64,000 bases of DNA. It comes from Plantago major (taxonomy: Eukaryota; Streptophyta; Magnoliopsida; Lamiales; Plantaginaceae). The notes beneath the pieces are model-generated. The model did not search any database, was not told where the DNA came from, and saw nothing but the letters and a program-made list of their open reading frames with translations. The translations under genes were made by a program, and so were the position numbers. The stretch lies in the NCBI GenBank assembly GCA_026545765.1, contig CM048842.1:46881431-46945430 (forward strand), written 5' to 3'. Positions 31,073 through 43,455 of the stretch are shown one piece after another (position 1 is the first letter of the stretch; the number at the start of each line of letters is the position of its first letter).

Positions 31073-31855
31073 TCTATATCTATATAAAAAGAAGACATTT
31101 TCAAGCCTTGTGAGCATAGCCATGTGTCATGCTGACGTGGCACTATCGAGCATTCCTATTGGTCAGATTTTTTTTCCAAATGTATTTTGATTGGTTGTTA
31201 GAATTTAAAATTTGGTATGTTGGTTGTTGAACATTTTAAGTAGTTAAAATGTAGTGCACCATATAACTCTCATAATTTATTTTTAGTACGTTGAATTCAT
31301 ATATAATTTTTATTTAATCTCATATATATTTATTTACAAAACTCCGAAAAATATTTTGAACGTATATATAGATTCACCGCGACAAGACGAATCTATAGAC
31401 ATCAAACTTGAATATTTTATTAATTAATTAAATTATTCATATATTAAATTAAACATTATGTAGGTTTATTAAATGATAAAAATTGAAATAATAAAATTTT
31501 AAAAATAGAGCATTTACTAAATACTTTAATACTCCCTCAATTTATCAAAGAAATTAATATTTATTTAGGTGTCCGATTGCAAATGGACACTTTAAAAATT
31601 AGCAATAAATTAACTTATTGGATTAAATAAAAATAATCATCTTATCAACATTTACGTGAATTCTCACACGTTTTCTACTTTGTACTCATTATTTATTCAA
31701 ATTTTACCTTCTATATAAGTAAAATCAGTAAAAGATATTGAGTTTGTTATGATTGAAAATTTACTTTATTAGATTATTAATGCATTACATTAAGGATAAA
31801 ATAAGTAGAATCAGTAAAAGATCTTTAGGTGTTGCATAGCCAACTGGCAGCAGCT
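31073..31855. other. AT-rich stretch without recognised genes
   Basis: No coding frame or element end is supported. TACTCCCTC at about 31531 resembles a Stowaway end, but no partner was found. Confidence 0.4.
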
Positions 31856-31994
31856 TGGTTGCCGCCTGATCTTGGTATCAAATTAGTTAATTTTGATGCT
31901 ACAGTTGAGTACGTAGGGTCTACATAGTGGTGGTATTTGTGTTGTTTTTAGGAATCAACGGGGCGAGTGTTATTGCTTGGCGTCAAAATTTGTG
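31856..31994 (+). pseudogene. RNase H-like fragment (LINE or RVT_3 type)
   Basis: WLPPDLGIKLVNFDAT, then after a shift GGICVVFRNQRGECYCLASKF. This resembles the start of the plant RNase H-like domain found in non-LTR elements (PP..G..KLN.DGA...G.G.V.R...G). It is short, with one frameshift and a stop. The call is tentative. Confidence 0.45.
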
Positions 31995-32767
31995 TCTTAT
32001 ATTTTTTATCTATAAGGTGCAAAAAGTTTAACTGACAAATTAGCAATTGAATTGCTTCGAAATCCTGAGTGACAACATGTACTAATTAATTAAAGATAAT
32101 TTCTCTTTGGTGATTTAATCTCTTAAGTCTACATATATATTATAGATTTGCGTCTTTTCTTTGCATTATAGAAGAAACTAAAGCATTTGATGTAGAATTT
32201 TGTCCATTAGTAGTCGCTATGCTCTAATTTTTATTTTTGATTTTTTCAAAATCAATCTTTCAAACTATTTTTAATTAAATATTTGATTTCGAACAACATT
32301 TTCTTGTTGAAATTTTTCCTATATTCTCAACTGTTACTTTTAGTTGTCAAATATGACGCATGATTAATTGTAAGCTTTATTTATTTGATAAACATGCATA
32401 GTTCTTGCTTGGAATTGGTTACATTTGAAAATCTAATGGATAACAAATCATCTAAATCGAATAAGCATTTACGGTCTCAAGATCATACTCCACTGGATGG
32501 AATAAATTTGAATGATAGTGGAAAGGTTCAAACTATACTATTTTGAAAATATATTCTACATGTATTAGTTTTTTATCCAGTAGGTACTCAGTTCATATAG
32601 ATGTTCTATCATCCCTGCATACAATAACATCTTCACATTTACTTCAATGGAGGGAAAATAGACAAAGTAAGTCAATAAACGAAAAGGTCCCTATTGCTTT
32701 GAGATAGGTGGCTAAAATAATCAAAAAATTGGCTCACTCTTGCACAACGAAGGACAAACTCTAAAAA
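31995..32767. other. AT-rich stretch without recognised content
   Basis: No supported gene, RNA or element boundary seen. Confidence 0.4.
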
Positions 32768-34235
32768 TTCGGCCAACGTTACATATATGACATTGAACAC
32801 GGAATTAACAACGTGATCAATGTTCTTGGGTGCGTTTCTTTAAACCTCTACACTCAATTTATGCATCGTTCACATATTTTGTTTCAAACAAATTATTCGT
32901 TATACATCATTTAGTATCCATTAGAATTATAGATACTTGACGGTAAATAATTTATTTTATTATTATGGTAAAGCAAAACCAACGACGCTGGTGTGAAAAC
33001 TGCTACTGGAACATTGATCAAAACTATGTTGGAAGAGTACAATCCATATGCAAAAGTATACAAGATGGCCAGAGATCACATCTCCCTTGATAATGCCGGT
33101 GAGGTAGGCCTTTAACTTATTGCAAGATGCTAGGGGGATGGGCGAACTTACAATTTGCATATTGCATCAGAAGTAACTACTATAGTAGAGTGTGATGTCG
33201 ATAACTTTGATGCAAAAAATCATATTATGGTTGATAAGAGGAATGGGGGCTTGAAGCACATAAGTGAATTTCTTCGATGCTACCTTCTTTTTCAATATCC
33301 ACTATTTTTCGTCCATGGAGAAGACATATATCGATATTCAGATAAGTATTGTGAGCAAGATGCCAAATCTTATTCTAAGGTAGTTCTTAGCTTTCCAGAT
33401 ACAAGATAGGGAGAATGAAGGTCATCTACTCATACTTAACAGGACGTAATTATTACAATTCATTGTTGATTCTAAAGGAGATATTATATTTGGAGTACTT
33501 TATGCTCCGTTTTGAGAGCTAGAAGAGATACAGTTCTCGCAATGGATTCCAGCGGTATCATATCATCGATGCTTCTGAGGGTCCAAACTGCTCAATCAAG
33601 ATTCAATATACCATTGAAGATCCATTTAGACTCGGTATGCAGTAAGATTAAGGCTGATTCTGATGCAACATGTGTACTTAAGGAAACAAAGGTTATTATA
33701 TGCGACGGAGCTACAATGACCAATATGCATTGTTTTGAATCGCTTGATAGGAGTTTGGGGGATTTTATGCATCGACCAGCCACACCATTCGGGGTTTGGT
33801 TATTGTATTTGGTGGAGACTTTAGATAGATACTGCAAGTGGTTCCAGGAGGGTCTAGATCTGACATTGTTAATGCAACAATATGCTCATCCAAAATTTGG
33901 GATTCGTATGAGGTCCTCAGACTCACAAAGAACATGCGACTGTAGGTAACTAAATGTTTGTTTCACTTATGGTAATTTTGATTTTAATAATTTTTATCTT
34001 TCTTGATATTATGTTAAGTGTGTTTTGTGTTTTTTATATTGGTATGTTAACAACTGAGATTCATGAGATGAGAGAATTCGCAAAGTGGATACTACGGGTT
34101 GGTGATGGAGTTGTCGACGGTGATAATGACATTGAGGTTGATATCAAGATGCCAGAGGACATTCTTTTTCAAGGAGTGAGTAATCCTATTCCTACCATTG
34201 TCCAAAGCACATATCCATCCTTACTTGAGCAGTAA
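32768..34235 (+). pseudogene. Second Helitron RepHel relic (internally deleted)
   Basis: Pieces of another Helitron protein: FGQRYIYDIEHGINN, NPYAKVYKMARD, RTYNLHIASEV, HISEFLRCYLLFQYPLFFVHGED. It then jumps to Pif1 helicase: SRFNIPLKIHLDS, VIICDGATMTNMHCFESLDRSL (a degenerate DEAPM box with DGATM), TEIHEMREFAKWILRVGDG and MPEDILF. Rep catalytic regions are missing between the two parts. It differs in sequence from relic 1, so it is a separate copy. Its ends are not visible; the right side is cut by microsatellite and element C. Confidence 0.65.
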
Positions 34236-34577
34236 GATTATCCCTGATTCTGATGTAACATGTCTACTCAAACAAACGAAGCTTATTATATGAGACGAGG
34301 CTACAGTGACCAATATGCATTGTTTTGAAGCGCGTGATAGGAGTTAATTTGAGAAATGTTATGCATTGACTAGCTACACCATTCGGTGGTTTGATTATTA
34401 TATTTGGCGGAGACTTTAGACAGATACTGTCAATGGTTCCGCGAGGGTCTAGATCTTACATTGTTAATGCAGCAGCTCATCCAAATTTTGGGATTCATGT
34501 GAGGTCCTAAGACTTACAAAGAACTTATGACTTTAGGTAACTAAATGTTTGTTTCACTTATGGTAATTTTGATTATA
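34230..34577 (+). repeat. Partial tandem duplication of Helitron helicase segment
   Basis: 34230-34577 repeats 33643-33983 (starting GCAGTAAGATTA and ending with CTTATGGTAATTTTGATT) with many substitutions and small indels. The copies are about 590 bp apart. The duplication is old. Confidence 0.75.
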
Positions 34578-34679
34578 TCTAATCCATATCTCTTATCATG
34601 GACTATAATTCATTATATTATTTTATACAGTACATGTTAATTTACTTTGCGTGATTTATATTTTCAAAGCCTTTATTTA

Positions 34680-34682
<3 letters not shown>

Positions 34683-34732
<50 letters not shown>

Positions 34733-34760
34733 CATCATTACTATTATTATTATTATTATT
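34683..34760. repeat. (ATT)n microsatellite at right edge of element C LTR
   Basis: ATT/TTA triplets with a short ATCATCATTACT interruption, running up to the LTR end at 34761. Element C probably integrated into or next to it. Confidence 0.85.
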
Positions 34761-35128
34761 TGTTGGTCCAGATAACGGCAAAGTAAAAGACTAGAGGGGG
34801 GGTGAATAGTCTTTTAAAACTTTTGTCGATAAACAATATTTCTCAGATATCTGTGAAGATATCTGGTACTTAGATTCAGAGCGCGGAAGACTTAAGATAG
34901 ATAAGTGCAGAAACAGTTAAGATGTCTGTGTGTGTTGCTGAAATGTAAATACAGAAATGTAAAGAACACAACAAGTATAGTGGTATCTGGAGGTGGCATA
35001 ATCCTCCAACTAATCCACTTCGGTCTTTCAGAGACCTAGAATTCACTAGAATAGATTTTTGAGTTCACCTTACAAAGATCCTATTCTAAGATTTCGTAAC
35101 AAATGGTTCCCAACCAAATGTTCCCCCT

Positions 35129-35382
35129 GAGTTGTTCCCCGGCTTCTTCAGCCAAGTACTTCCTATACTCAGAAACCTTTTTGAGTTATTCCCTAATTTT
35201 CCAAATCAAGTACTCCTCTACTCCGGTAACCTTGGAGTTATTCCTTGATCTTTCAAACTAAGTACTTCCTATACTCAATAACCTTGGAGTTATTCCCTAG
35301 TTTCCCAAATCAAGTACTTCCTATACTCCGGTAACCTTGGAGTTATTCCTTGATCTTTCAAACCAAGTACTTCCTGTACTCC
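35129..35382 (-). repeat. Tandem hairpin units in LTR C (five copies)
   Basis: Five units of about 50-58 bp with GAGTAYAGGAAGTACTT and GGAATAACTC flanks (minus strand). The clearest stem is GGCT/AGCC next to the last flank. Others read ATTT/AAAT or are imperfect. The array corresponds to 49290-49541 in D. Confidence 0.75.
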
Positions 35383-35777
35383 ACGCCAGTTATGGTGTTG
35401 GTTTCTGTTTAAGTTTGTCAGATGAGCTTCTTATATTAACTTTTCAGTTAATCAGATAGCTCTATGAATCAAGTATACTTAATACACTTTTCAATGTATG
35501 GTATCTTGTTCTTTTACTGATCCAAGTCTTATGATAACTGTTCAAGAGAATGAATCTCAGATACCTGATCTTTCGATTCAACTCCTTCACAGATAGCTTT
35601 ACTTGTTTAGGATCAGGACACTTAGAACTTCAGTACTACTTAAGATCAAAAGCTATGGTCGCAACAGTGAGCTTAAGAATAAGTAGTTTTCTTTGAGAGA
35701 GTAAGATATTCAGAGAATTCTGGTTGTTCGTGTGTTTCTAAGGTTCTGTGTGTCTTCTCAAGCAGTCTAAGTGTTGA

Positions 35778-35785
35778 TATTTATA
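35778..35785 (-). promoter_or_regulatory. LTR TATA box (C)
   Basis: TATAAATA on the minus strand about 750 bases into the LTR, at the same relative place as in D. Confidence 0.65.
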
Positions 35786-36535
35786 GATGAATTTGAATGC
35801 CGTTGGATGGTATCCGTTAGACTCAAATTCAAACTATTGATATCTGTGTATAGTACTGTAGTAGGTTTGTCTTCTTCTTCAGAAGCAACCGTTGCTTTTG
35901 TTCAGACATCTCTGTCCGTGCATTAAATGCATTGTACTATACTTTTGTCCTGTAGTACCAACGGAACTATGCTTTATTTCAGAGATGTTCATATCAATAG
36001 ATATCTCTGAGTCTTTGCACGTTCTTATCTTCAATCTTCAGATACCACTTGAATTGAAACAACTTTGTTTGCAATCTATATTTCTCTTTTCAGAGATGTG
36101 ATATATAAAGCTTAAGGTATTTGTGGACACTTTCCTTGTTTTCCAGAAAGATCCTTTGATTCTCATATATCTCTTTTGCCATGGTTTGGTCGCAACTATT
36201 TATGTCTTCAAGATATCTAGGCAAGGTATCTGTAAAACTGTTCCAGTAACCTTGTGCAGTCATCAATTCTTCAATGTTGTTGAACAACTTCTGCTTGGAC
36301 GACTTCTTCTTGGTCTTCTCTTCATAATATAAAAATTACATTTAGAGACCTAACATCTTATACAAGATTAACTAAACTATCATACTAAGTGGGTTTTCTC
36401 TTTTACAATGTTCAAGTGAACCAAGAGTACTAGTCACCTTTCTGAGACTAAGATAGGTCATCATGTTGCTGAATCAAAACTAAAAGGGTATTTATAATAA
36501 AATATCTAACAGATTTCCTAACAAATTTCCTAACA

Positions 36536-36550
36536 AATTTCCCCCTTTTT
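36536..36550 (-). promoter_or_regulatory. Polypurine tract of element C
   Basis: AAAAAGGGGGAAATT on the minus strand, immediately before the LTR start. Confidence 0.85.
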
Positions 36551-36924
36551 GCTCAGTCAACGATGACTATCTGTCCTATTACAAATCTGGATGAGTGAAC
36601 AATCCATCACTTAATCATTTCTCATGATCTTTCAATTCAATCAATTAAGTGCAGAAAGTAAACATCAACCAAATCAAAGGTGTGATCTTTGCTGACAAGT
36701 TATCTTTTATAGAATCATATCTGAGAGTAAGTTCATCAGATAAGTTACAATTGAAGATCACAGATAACTTTAATACATAAAACAGTTAAGCTCAGTCAGC
36801 AAGATATAACAAAAATTACATAGTAAACTAGGACAACAGGAGTAACCAAGCTCCAAGTGAAAATCCTAATAAACTAGTCTTCAAGTCTTCATTTCTTCAA
36901 GTCTTCAGCAGTAGTTGCTGTGGA
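36551..36924 (-). other. 3' untranslated region of ORF3 in C
   Basis: About 375 bp between the ORF3 stop and the polypurine tract. It is similar in layout to A and B. No gene is seen. Confidence 0.5.
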
Positions 36925-39788
36925 TCAGTTTGCAAATTTCCTATCTCCAAACCTTTTAATGTCATCAGAATAGTCATAGAGAAGATTTCTGACGAGCATC
37001 TCTGTGTCTCTGGCAAATCTACAGACTTCTTTATAGGTTTTGGTAGGATTTTTCTTGACAAAGTGTTTGACCCACAGATACTTTCCCCACTTCCAGGCAT
37101 GCTCTATTCTGATATCTGAGAGTTTGAAATATTCGTAGATAATCTTCAGATATTTGATGTCACCCTTGTATTGATCTTCTGTCAGATAGAACGACTCATG
37201 GGGCTCCACAGCAAGTCTTGCTCTTGTGCCTGTTCCAGTAATGTTCAGAATTCTGTGCACATCATCTGGCTTTCCATATGGACATTCATCAGAGAGTTCC
37301 TTCTTCATGGCTTCAGTTCTCTTGACAACTTCAAAGTCCAACCAAGCTTTAATGTGATTGGTGTTGATCAAGGTAGGTTTGTCTTTTCTCCATGCCATGA
37401 GCTGTTTATGGATGGGTTCTGGAAATCTTGAATTTACCAATAGATGCTTAAGTTCCAGAATCCAATAGCCATTCTTCTGATTGATGCACCTATAGACAGA
37501 GGAACTATTGTCATACTTCACATACTCAATTTTGGCTTCTTCTGGCCTGAGTGGAAGTTGACTTTGTCTTTGCTCAGCTCTCAGTCTGTTCCTTTTCTGT
37601 CTTGAATTCTCTCTGGTGTTTTTGTTTGAAGAATCACCTCTCTGGATAGACTTGGTATTTCCAGAGGGTGTTATAGCTGCTAGTGGCTTTGCAGCTATGG
37701 GCTCAGTTAGGCTTTCTATTTTTCTCTTTTTGTGAAGAGGAGCTTCATCTTCATCAGATTCCTCATCATCATCAAGATTGAATCTTGTGAGAGTTTTGCA
37801 GCCAAAATAGGATCTTGTAGAACAGGATTGCGATTAATTATTATTTTTATAAGAATAATCATTGCCCAGGGATTTGATTTGTCCATCTTCTTCTTCTTCA
37901 GAAGAGATATCAATCCCTTTGACTTGTCTTCTCCTTGGACCCTTGGTACTCCTTGGAGGTTTCTGTGCCATTGCCCTTGTTATCATTGTAGTAACTTCAG
38001 CAGGTTTCTGGGAAGCAGCTTGCCGGAGGAGGGTTCATTAATTCTGAGTGGTGGCTTGGAAGGTTTCTTGTTTCCTCTTCCTTTCTGAGCAGCACCAGCT
38101 CCAGATTTCTTCTTATCTGCATCAACTCCTTCTTCCCATTCCCCCTGACTTTGAGGTCCAGATTTGTACAACCTTTCCCCCTTAGTCATTGTTGGCTGAC
38201 TCAGTCTCATAAAGGAATCTGAGAGAGAGTCAAAATGCCCTTGCAAATAGTTGTAGGCAGTGACCAACTTCAGAAGTTCGGCTTTGAGCTCCTGATTTTG
38301 TTTGATAAGTCCATTGTCCCTATCAGTGAGCTCTGCCAGTAGGCCTAGGATGGCATTTGCTTTTCCAGCAGTGTAACTTGCCTCTTGGAAAGCTTTTTCA
38401 GCTAAAGACGCATCGTCGTCCCTTATCATTCCCAGATCTTTCTGAGCAATGACTATGCTTGTAGTTCTCTGAGTGATGAGCTCAGTGAACTTCTTCAGTT
38501 CAGAGGGGACGGAGGCAGTTACTTCCTTGTTCTGTGAAGACAACTCCTTTTTCAGATGAGCCAGAACTTGGTACCTGTTCATGTACTCATGGGAGTGAAC
38601 GTTTGGCAGTTTGCTGAAAATTGCGGGTGCAATCAGCTTTCTTTTTAAGTGTAACACCGTCAGACGTTCATTGCCGTGCTTTGCCAAAGTCTTGTCTTCT
38701 TCATCATCTGAGTCAACAGCCCAATGATCTTCATCCTCTTGGACATTTTCATCGATCGTATCAAGTCCAGCAACCATCTCAGAGACTGGTTTCTTTCCTT
38801 TCTGGGAGGAGGATGGTATATCTTTTGAAGATGATGCAGCCTTAGCATCATGCTTAACTTCAGATACTTCTTCAGTATCTAGTTCCTTGTGTAGTGCATT
38901 TACAGCATCCTGTAGCTCTTTGACCTCAGAGTAAGCAATCATTTCTTGCAGATATTGATCTTGTAGTTGATCTAGCTTGTCTCTGGATCTAGATATCTGA
39001 TCTTCCAGTTGAAGATGGAGCTGTTGTTCTTCTTCCAACAGTTGTCTGGGTTGAGTGGATCTGGATTGAGTGTTCAGCATTTTCTGTGCAATTTCCTCAG
39101 AAACCTCAACTACTTGTGCAATAGGAACTTGTTGTTGTGAAGAAGATGGATGTTTCGACGTTTGAGGAGATGGAGGCGGGGATCTCTGGGATTTCATCTC
39201 AGTTTGCCTTTCAGCAGATGAGGTATGCTTTCTGTGTGAGATTCCTCCGGTCCCTGGTGCAGGGGCATCATCATCATCCTTTTTGTCTTTGTCATCCTTA
39301 TGTTGATGGTCAGAGGGAGGTTCAAAGTCATTTTCGTTTATCTCTTCCTCCTCATCATCTTCAGATACAAGATTAATCACTTCCGGGATAGTGATCTTCT
39401 GCCCATTAACTTCTTCTTGTTCAGAAGGTATAAATTGCAGAGTCTGGGGCAGGACTGGCTTGAATGCCATCTGTAATCTTGTCTGACCATCTTTTGCTCA
39501 AAAGGCTTGTAGCAAACTGTGCGCCACTTCTCTGGAAAAGTCCTTGTGCAATAACGTCAAGAATCGAGTATCGCTCAGAGGGAACATTGCTTGGACATAA
39601 GTTTCCAGGTCAAGAGCTCGTGCTCGCCTGTTTGGTTGATCAGTGATTCTCAATATTTCAGAGAGATCAGAGCACCTTAACTTCTGCCATTTCCGGAAGC
39701 ATTGAATATGCTTAGGCAGGGTGTGAGTCTTGAAGAAGGGAAGTAGGTCCCTTTTATCATCATTGGGAACACTTTTACTTTTGTTGAG
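36925..39788 (-). pseudogene. ORF3 last exon of element C
   Basis: The best-preserved last exon in the window. It opens with the HTLPKHIQCFRKW/LSEILRITDQPNRRARALDLETYVQAMFP block (split into short quotes here: HTLPKHIQCF, LDLETYVQAMFP). A stretch of 495 codons (39470-37983) follows, with an acidic region, a coiled coil (LEEEQQLHLQLEDQI; LIKQNQELKAELLKL) and a Lys-rich segment. After a frame loss near 37990 the C-terminal domain is open for 198 codons (37521-36925: YWILELKHLL, IKAWLDFEVVKR, EHAWKWGKYLWVKHF, DTEMLVRNLLYDY). Family not recognised. The C-terminal domain is clearly homologous to that of A and B, so it is a shared functional part. Confidence 0.7.
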
Positions 39789-40674
39789 CTCGAAGAAAGA
39801 GTTTTGAGTGAGTTTCAAAACTTGTATAGATATCTGAGTTGAAGTGTGGTTTAGTCTCTGTGTTGCCTGAGTAAAAACTTCAGGCTCAGATACTTGGACC
39901 ACTGAGACAATTGGTGTCTCAGATATCTTGTTGTGAGGTGGAGACTGGGAAGTCTGGTCCTCAGCAACCTTTCTTTTTTTGAACCTGAGAATTAAAGTTA
40001 TCACAATACTTAGGAAATTTTATCAAGAAAAACTTTAGTGACAAGTCAAATATCTGAGAGGTCAATTACCTCCATGGGAGGCTCAGATATTTGTCTCTCA
40101 GAGACTTGTGCAGTCTCTGGAATCTTTTCTTGTGATGAAGGCCTTGATGCCTCATCAATTTCCACAGGTGCAGGGGAGGTCTCAACTTTGTCCCCGTGCA
40201 CTTCTACTTCTGAGTGAGCCTGTGAGTAGAAAGTAGTGAATAATTTTTAGAAGAGATTTAAGATAACCCAAGATGAAGAATACTTGTCACTTGATTTGTA
40301 ATATACCTTCAAGTTAGAAGGCTTAGTGATGTATTCTTCAGAAACCTTGTTGGTCTCTGGGTTTGTCTCTGGCATTTCTGCCTTATCTTCTTCCATCTCA
40401 GTTGGAGCCTATTAGAAACGTTTATCATGAATGAGCATATAAACATTTTTACTGAAAAATTAGTTCTCTTTAAGAATCATTTACCTGTGGCACAGGCTCA
40501 GATTTCTCAAGAGATGAGGTTGAAGGGACCTCTTTTTCAGTATCTGAGGCAAGCTTTTCAGCTTCCTCTTGTTTCTGCGTTTCTAACTCAGCCTGTAACA
40601 AAGAAATTTTATGAGTAACAAGATGTGTTAGTATAGAAATATTTCACAAGGTAAGAGTTAAACCAGTCATCTAC
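39789..40674 (-). pseudogene. ORF3 intron/mini-exon array of element C
   Basis: Minus-strand introns: 40593-40674, 40409-40484, 40220-40306, 39985-40069 and 39789-39866 (82, 76, 87, 85, 78 bp). Four donors are GT (GTAGAT, GTAAAT, GTATAT, GTAATT). The last is GC (CAG|GCAACA), either a permitted GC-AG intron or decay. Its acceptor also lost one base. Intervening exons start GCT (Ala) or GTT, phase 0. Positions match those of D one for one. Confidence 0.72.
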
Positions 40675-42578
40675 CTGAGCAATTTCAGGCTGATTGGTCT
40701 CTGGAACTTGTGACCCTTCTATACATTGGTCTTCTTGTCCCAGTGCAGTTTCTTTGCTTGAAGTTTCCGGTACTTCACACCTTTCCTGAGTATGCAACTC
40801 AGTTGCCTACCCTGTTTGATCATTCTGAGTAAAAGTCTCAGTTTGATCCCTCTCAGAGAGTTGGGGAACCTGCTCTTTTGCAGGATTTCCTTCAGCAGTT
40901 TGGAATGCTGGTATTTCGAAATGGAGCTCATTAACCATTTCATCAACCACTTGTGGCTGTTGTGGTTGTGGTTGTTGTATTTGTGGTCGTTGTGGTTGTC
41001 TGGGAGCAGAAGATTGATCTGTTGAACGTTCTTCCAGACTTTTAGACATGGCATTTTCATCTTCATCAGCCAGTACTAAGTTACCATTCATCAGGGCTTC
41101 TTGTAATTGTGCATAAGACACATTCCCTGACGTTGTACCAACAACCTGTTCTATAGACTCAGCAACCTGAGGTTTAGGTTCTTCTTCAGATACCTTATCA
41201 CCAGTTACTTGTACAGTAACCTTAGCCCTTTTTGCTCTTTGTATGACCTGAGAGATGACTAGTGTATCATCTTCATCATCAGAGCTCTCATCAGTATTAG
41301 GAACTGATTGGTCCATTACTCCTGCGATTTCTGCAGATAGGGCTTGGTACTGTTCACCTATTTTGGCAGCATTTATGAGTTCATCAGCAAGGCATTCTGT
41401 GATATTTCTAAATGCACTTTCTCTTGCTGTGTCTACTTGTTCAGTAGGTGATGACTCTTTTGCAGCATTGATGAGTTCATCTGCCTTAATTAGCTCATCT
41501 GCAAGGCCTACAGATATCTGAGAGTCGACAACCTCAATAGGTGTGTCTTCTGTCTTGCCAGCAGACTTCTTCCTTGAAGTTCTGGGCTTCTTAGTCGCAA
41601 CCTTATCCTCAGATATCTTCTCAGACTTGCGCTTCTTAGAACCTTTCTGAGACCCAGCAACCTTTTTCATCATGTTTGTGTGCTCATATTTGTAGAGCAG
41701 GTTGCTGTTGGCTATTTCAGCCGTCTCTCTGAGCTCAATGCCAAGCTTTTCTAGCAAGTAGCATATCTTCAGACCATAGTTGACAGTGGCCTTGGGCTCA
41801 GCTAGTCCTTTGGCAATCTTAGGCTCGAAGCCTTGTATCTTCTTCACAAATTTCATGAAGGCGTACTTTCCCCAGTTAAAAGGGTTTTCCAGCCTTTTGT
41901 CATGTTGATTCAGCAAGAACATCATCATCCACCGTTCTTGGCTTATCCGTGACACCTCCAGAGACCATCAAAGCATCTGTGAAGAATTCATGCCAACACA
42001 TCCCAGTGAACCATCAGATGTCTGGTTCGGATGTCAGCAAGCTTGAACTCAGTGGGTGTATCTGATTTTTCAAGATCACACACGCGTCAGACAAATTGTT
42101 TAACACCTTCAAGGAGATCATCATCCTTGGTGTTTATTTCAAAATCCTTTCCAAGATTTTGAACCTCAAACAACTTACAAAAAGTTGTTAAGTCCATAAG
42201 TATTTCCTTTCCTTGGACTGAGGTTTTGATAGACACTATTGCAGTGCCTTCATTAACACAGGAAATTATCCTGGAGTTGTTGTAGAATTCCAACACGTCG
42301 AGTGATGAAATTCCACTAGGGCGAGCAGATAGAAAACCCTTGATCTTTGCCTTTTCAAGCATGTCAAGAATCGACTTCGTCGACTTGGTTTTCTATCATG
42401 CCGTGAGATATTCCTCAACCATGGCACCACCCCAAATCATTCTGTGATTTGAAGTCCAATGGTCAGGATTAAACTTTCCTACCAGTCTGTTGTTGACGAT
42501 AACCAACTCTGGTGCTTGCTTTTCAGCAGTACCAGTGGAGGATTGGGATTTCTGGGTAGAAGTTTTCTTGGAGCCCAT
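40675..42578 (-). pseudogene. ORF3 exon 1 of element C
   Basis: ATG at 42578 (MGSKKTSTQKSQSS). The conserved GKFNPDHWTSNHRMIWGG motif follows, then a frameshift near 42395, a block open at 42362-42087 (SARPSGISSLDVLEFYNNS, VQGKEILMDL), another break near 42000, and an open frame 41955-40807 (FNWGKYAFMKFVKKIQGFEPK, GLKICYLLEKLGIEL, KRKSEKISEDK, a Gln/Pro-rich tail). TAG near 40808 replaces GAG of D. C has three near-repeats of ADELINAAK where D has one. Function unknown. Confidence 0.68.
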
Positions 42579-43452
42579 CTCTTTATATAGATTTGATTGA
42601 GTGACTCTTTTCAGAAAAACTTAATCAGGATTTGCAGAGAATTTGAGATTTTGCAGAGGATCAAGAGAAGTTTTTGCAGTTTTGGTGCAAGGATAAATTT
42701 CGGATTAGGCAAAAGTGATTTTCTATGTCAAAATCCTATATATATAGCAATAAAATCTCAACAGACAAATACATACAAATTGCTTTTGTGTGTATCTATC
42801 TGCGCATTGCACACAGGCGTGAGCGGCGGTTAAAATAGCATTAAATGCAAAGTAGACTATGTCGGAATTTTTACAGTCCACTTTTTACTGTGAGTTACAT
42901 TCCACCGTACAGATAAAACGTCCAATTTCATCAACGGTTACCATTTCTTCTTCAGCAATGATCACAATTAACAAATGTAATTGTGCCCATTGAATGAATT
43001 TTGACTCTTAGCTATCTGAATCACGTTTTTGTTTTGACCAAGAACACTATTTGCATCTGAATTCTGTCTTATACTTAGGATTTGTCCAAGTTTTTCACAA
43101 AGATAGAAATTGACGCAAATTTCAAGAGAGTAGTTGACTGCAGATAGTTGTACTATTTTCTTTAGTGTTTCCCTGTTGCATAGTGATTCAGATATCTGAG
43201 TTCCTGTCTCAGAGATCTTTTCTTTTCGCTCTTTAGCCTTTGTTGACTTCTGGATTCTTGTTCCAAATACCTCTTTTCTCTTTTCTGGATTCCCGTTCCA
43301 GATTCCTCTTTTCTCTTTTCTGGATTCCCGTTCCAGAAACCTCTTTTCTCTTTTCTGGATTCCCGTTCCAGATTTCTCTTTTCTCTTTTCTGGATTCCCG
43401 TTCCAGATACCTCTTTTCTCTTTTCTGGATTCCCGTTCCAGATTTCTCTTTT
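42579..43452 (-). other. pol-ORF3 spacer of element C
   Basis: Non-coding. It includes a six-unit 35-bp hairpin repeat just after the pol stop (43250-43455) and a TATA run at 42737-42746 before ORF3. The rest is AT-rich leader-like sequence. Confidence 0.6.
42737..42746 (-). promoter_or_regulatory. TATA-like box of internal ORF3 promoter (C)
   Basis: TATATATATA on the minus strand, about 160 bp upstream of the ORF3 ATG at 42578, at the same position as in A and D. Confidence 0.5.
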
Positions 43453-43455
43453 TCA
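43250..43455 (-). repeat. Six 35-bp tandem units with internal hairpin
   Basis: Units begin CTGGATTC at 43250, 43285, 43320, 43355, 43390 and 43425, an exact 35-bp period. Most units hold TCTGGA-7 bases-TCCAGA, a perfect 6-bp hairpin. A has one such hairpin (5512-5530) and D several irregular ones (58376-58530). There are no unique spacers, so it is not a CRISPR array. Confidence 0.85.

Larger units (their letters stand above)
34761..36535 (-). repeat. 3' LTR of element C
   Basis: On the minus strand it begins TGTTAGG (36535) after the polypurine tract and ends GGACCAACA (34761). 1775 bp. It carries TATAAATA, five hairpin repeat units, a hairpin near the end (34844-34865) and a seven-base C-run. 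It is similar in length and layout to the 5' LTR of D. Confidence 0.92.

Noticed and set aside
31531..31600. Second Stowaway-like MITE starting TACTCCCTC
   Set aside because: No inverted partner or TA duplication could be found downstream.
43250..43455. Possible CRISPR array
   Set aside because: Repeats are directly adjacent, with no unique spacers and no cas genes, in plant transposon DNA.
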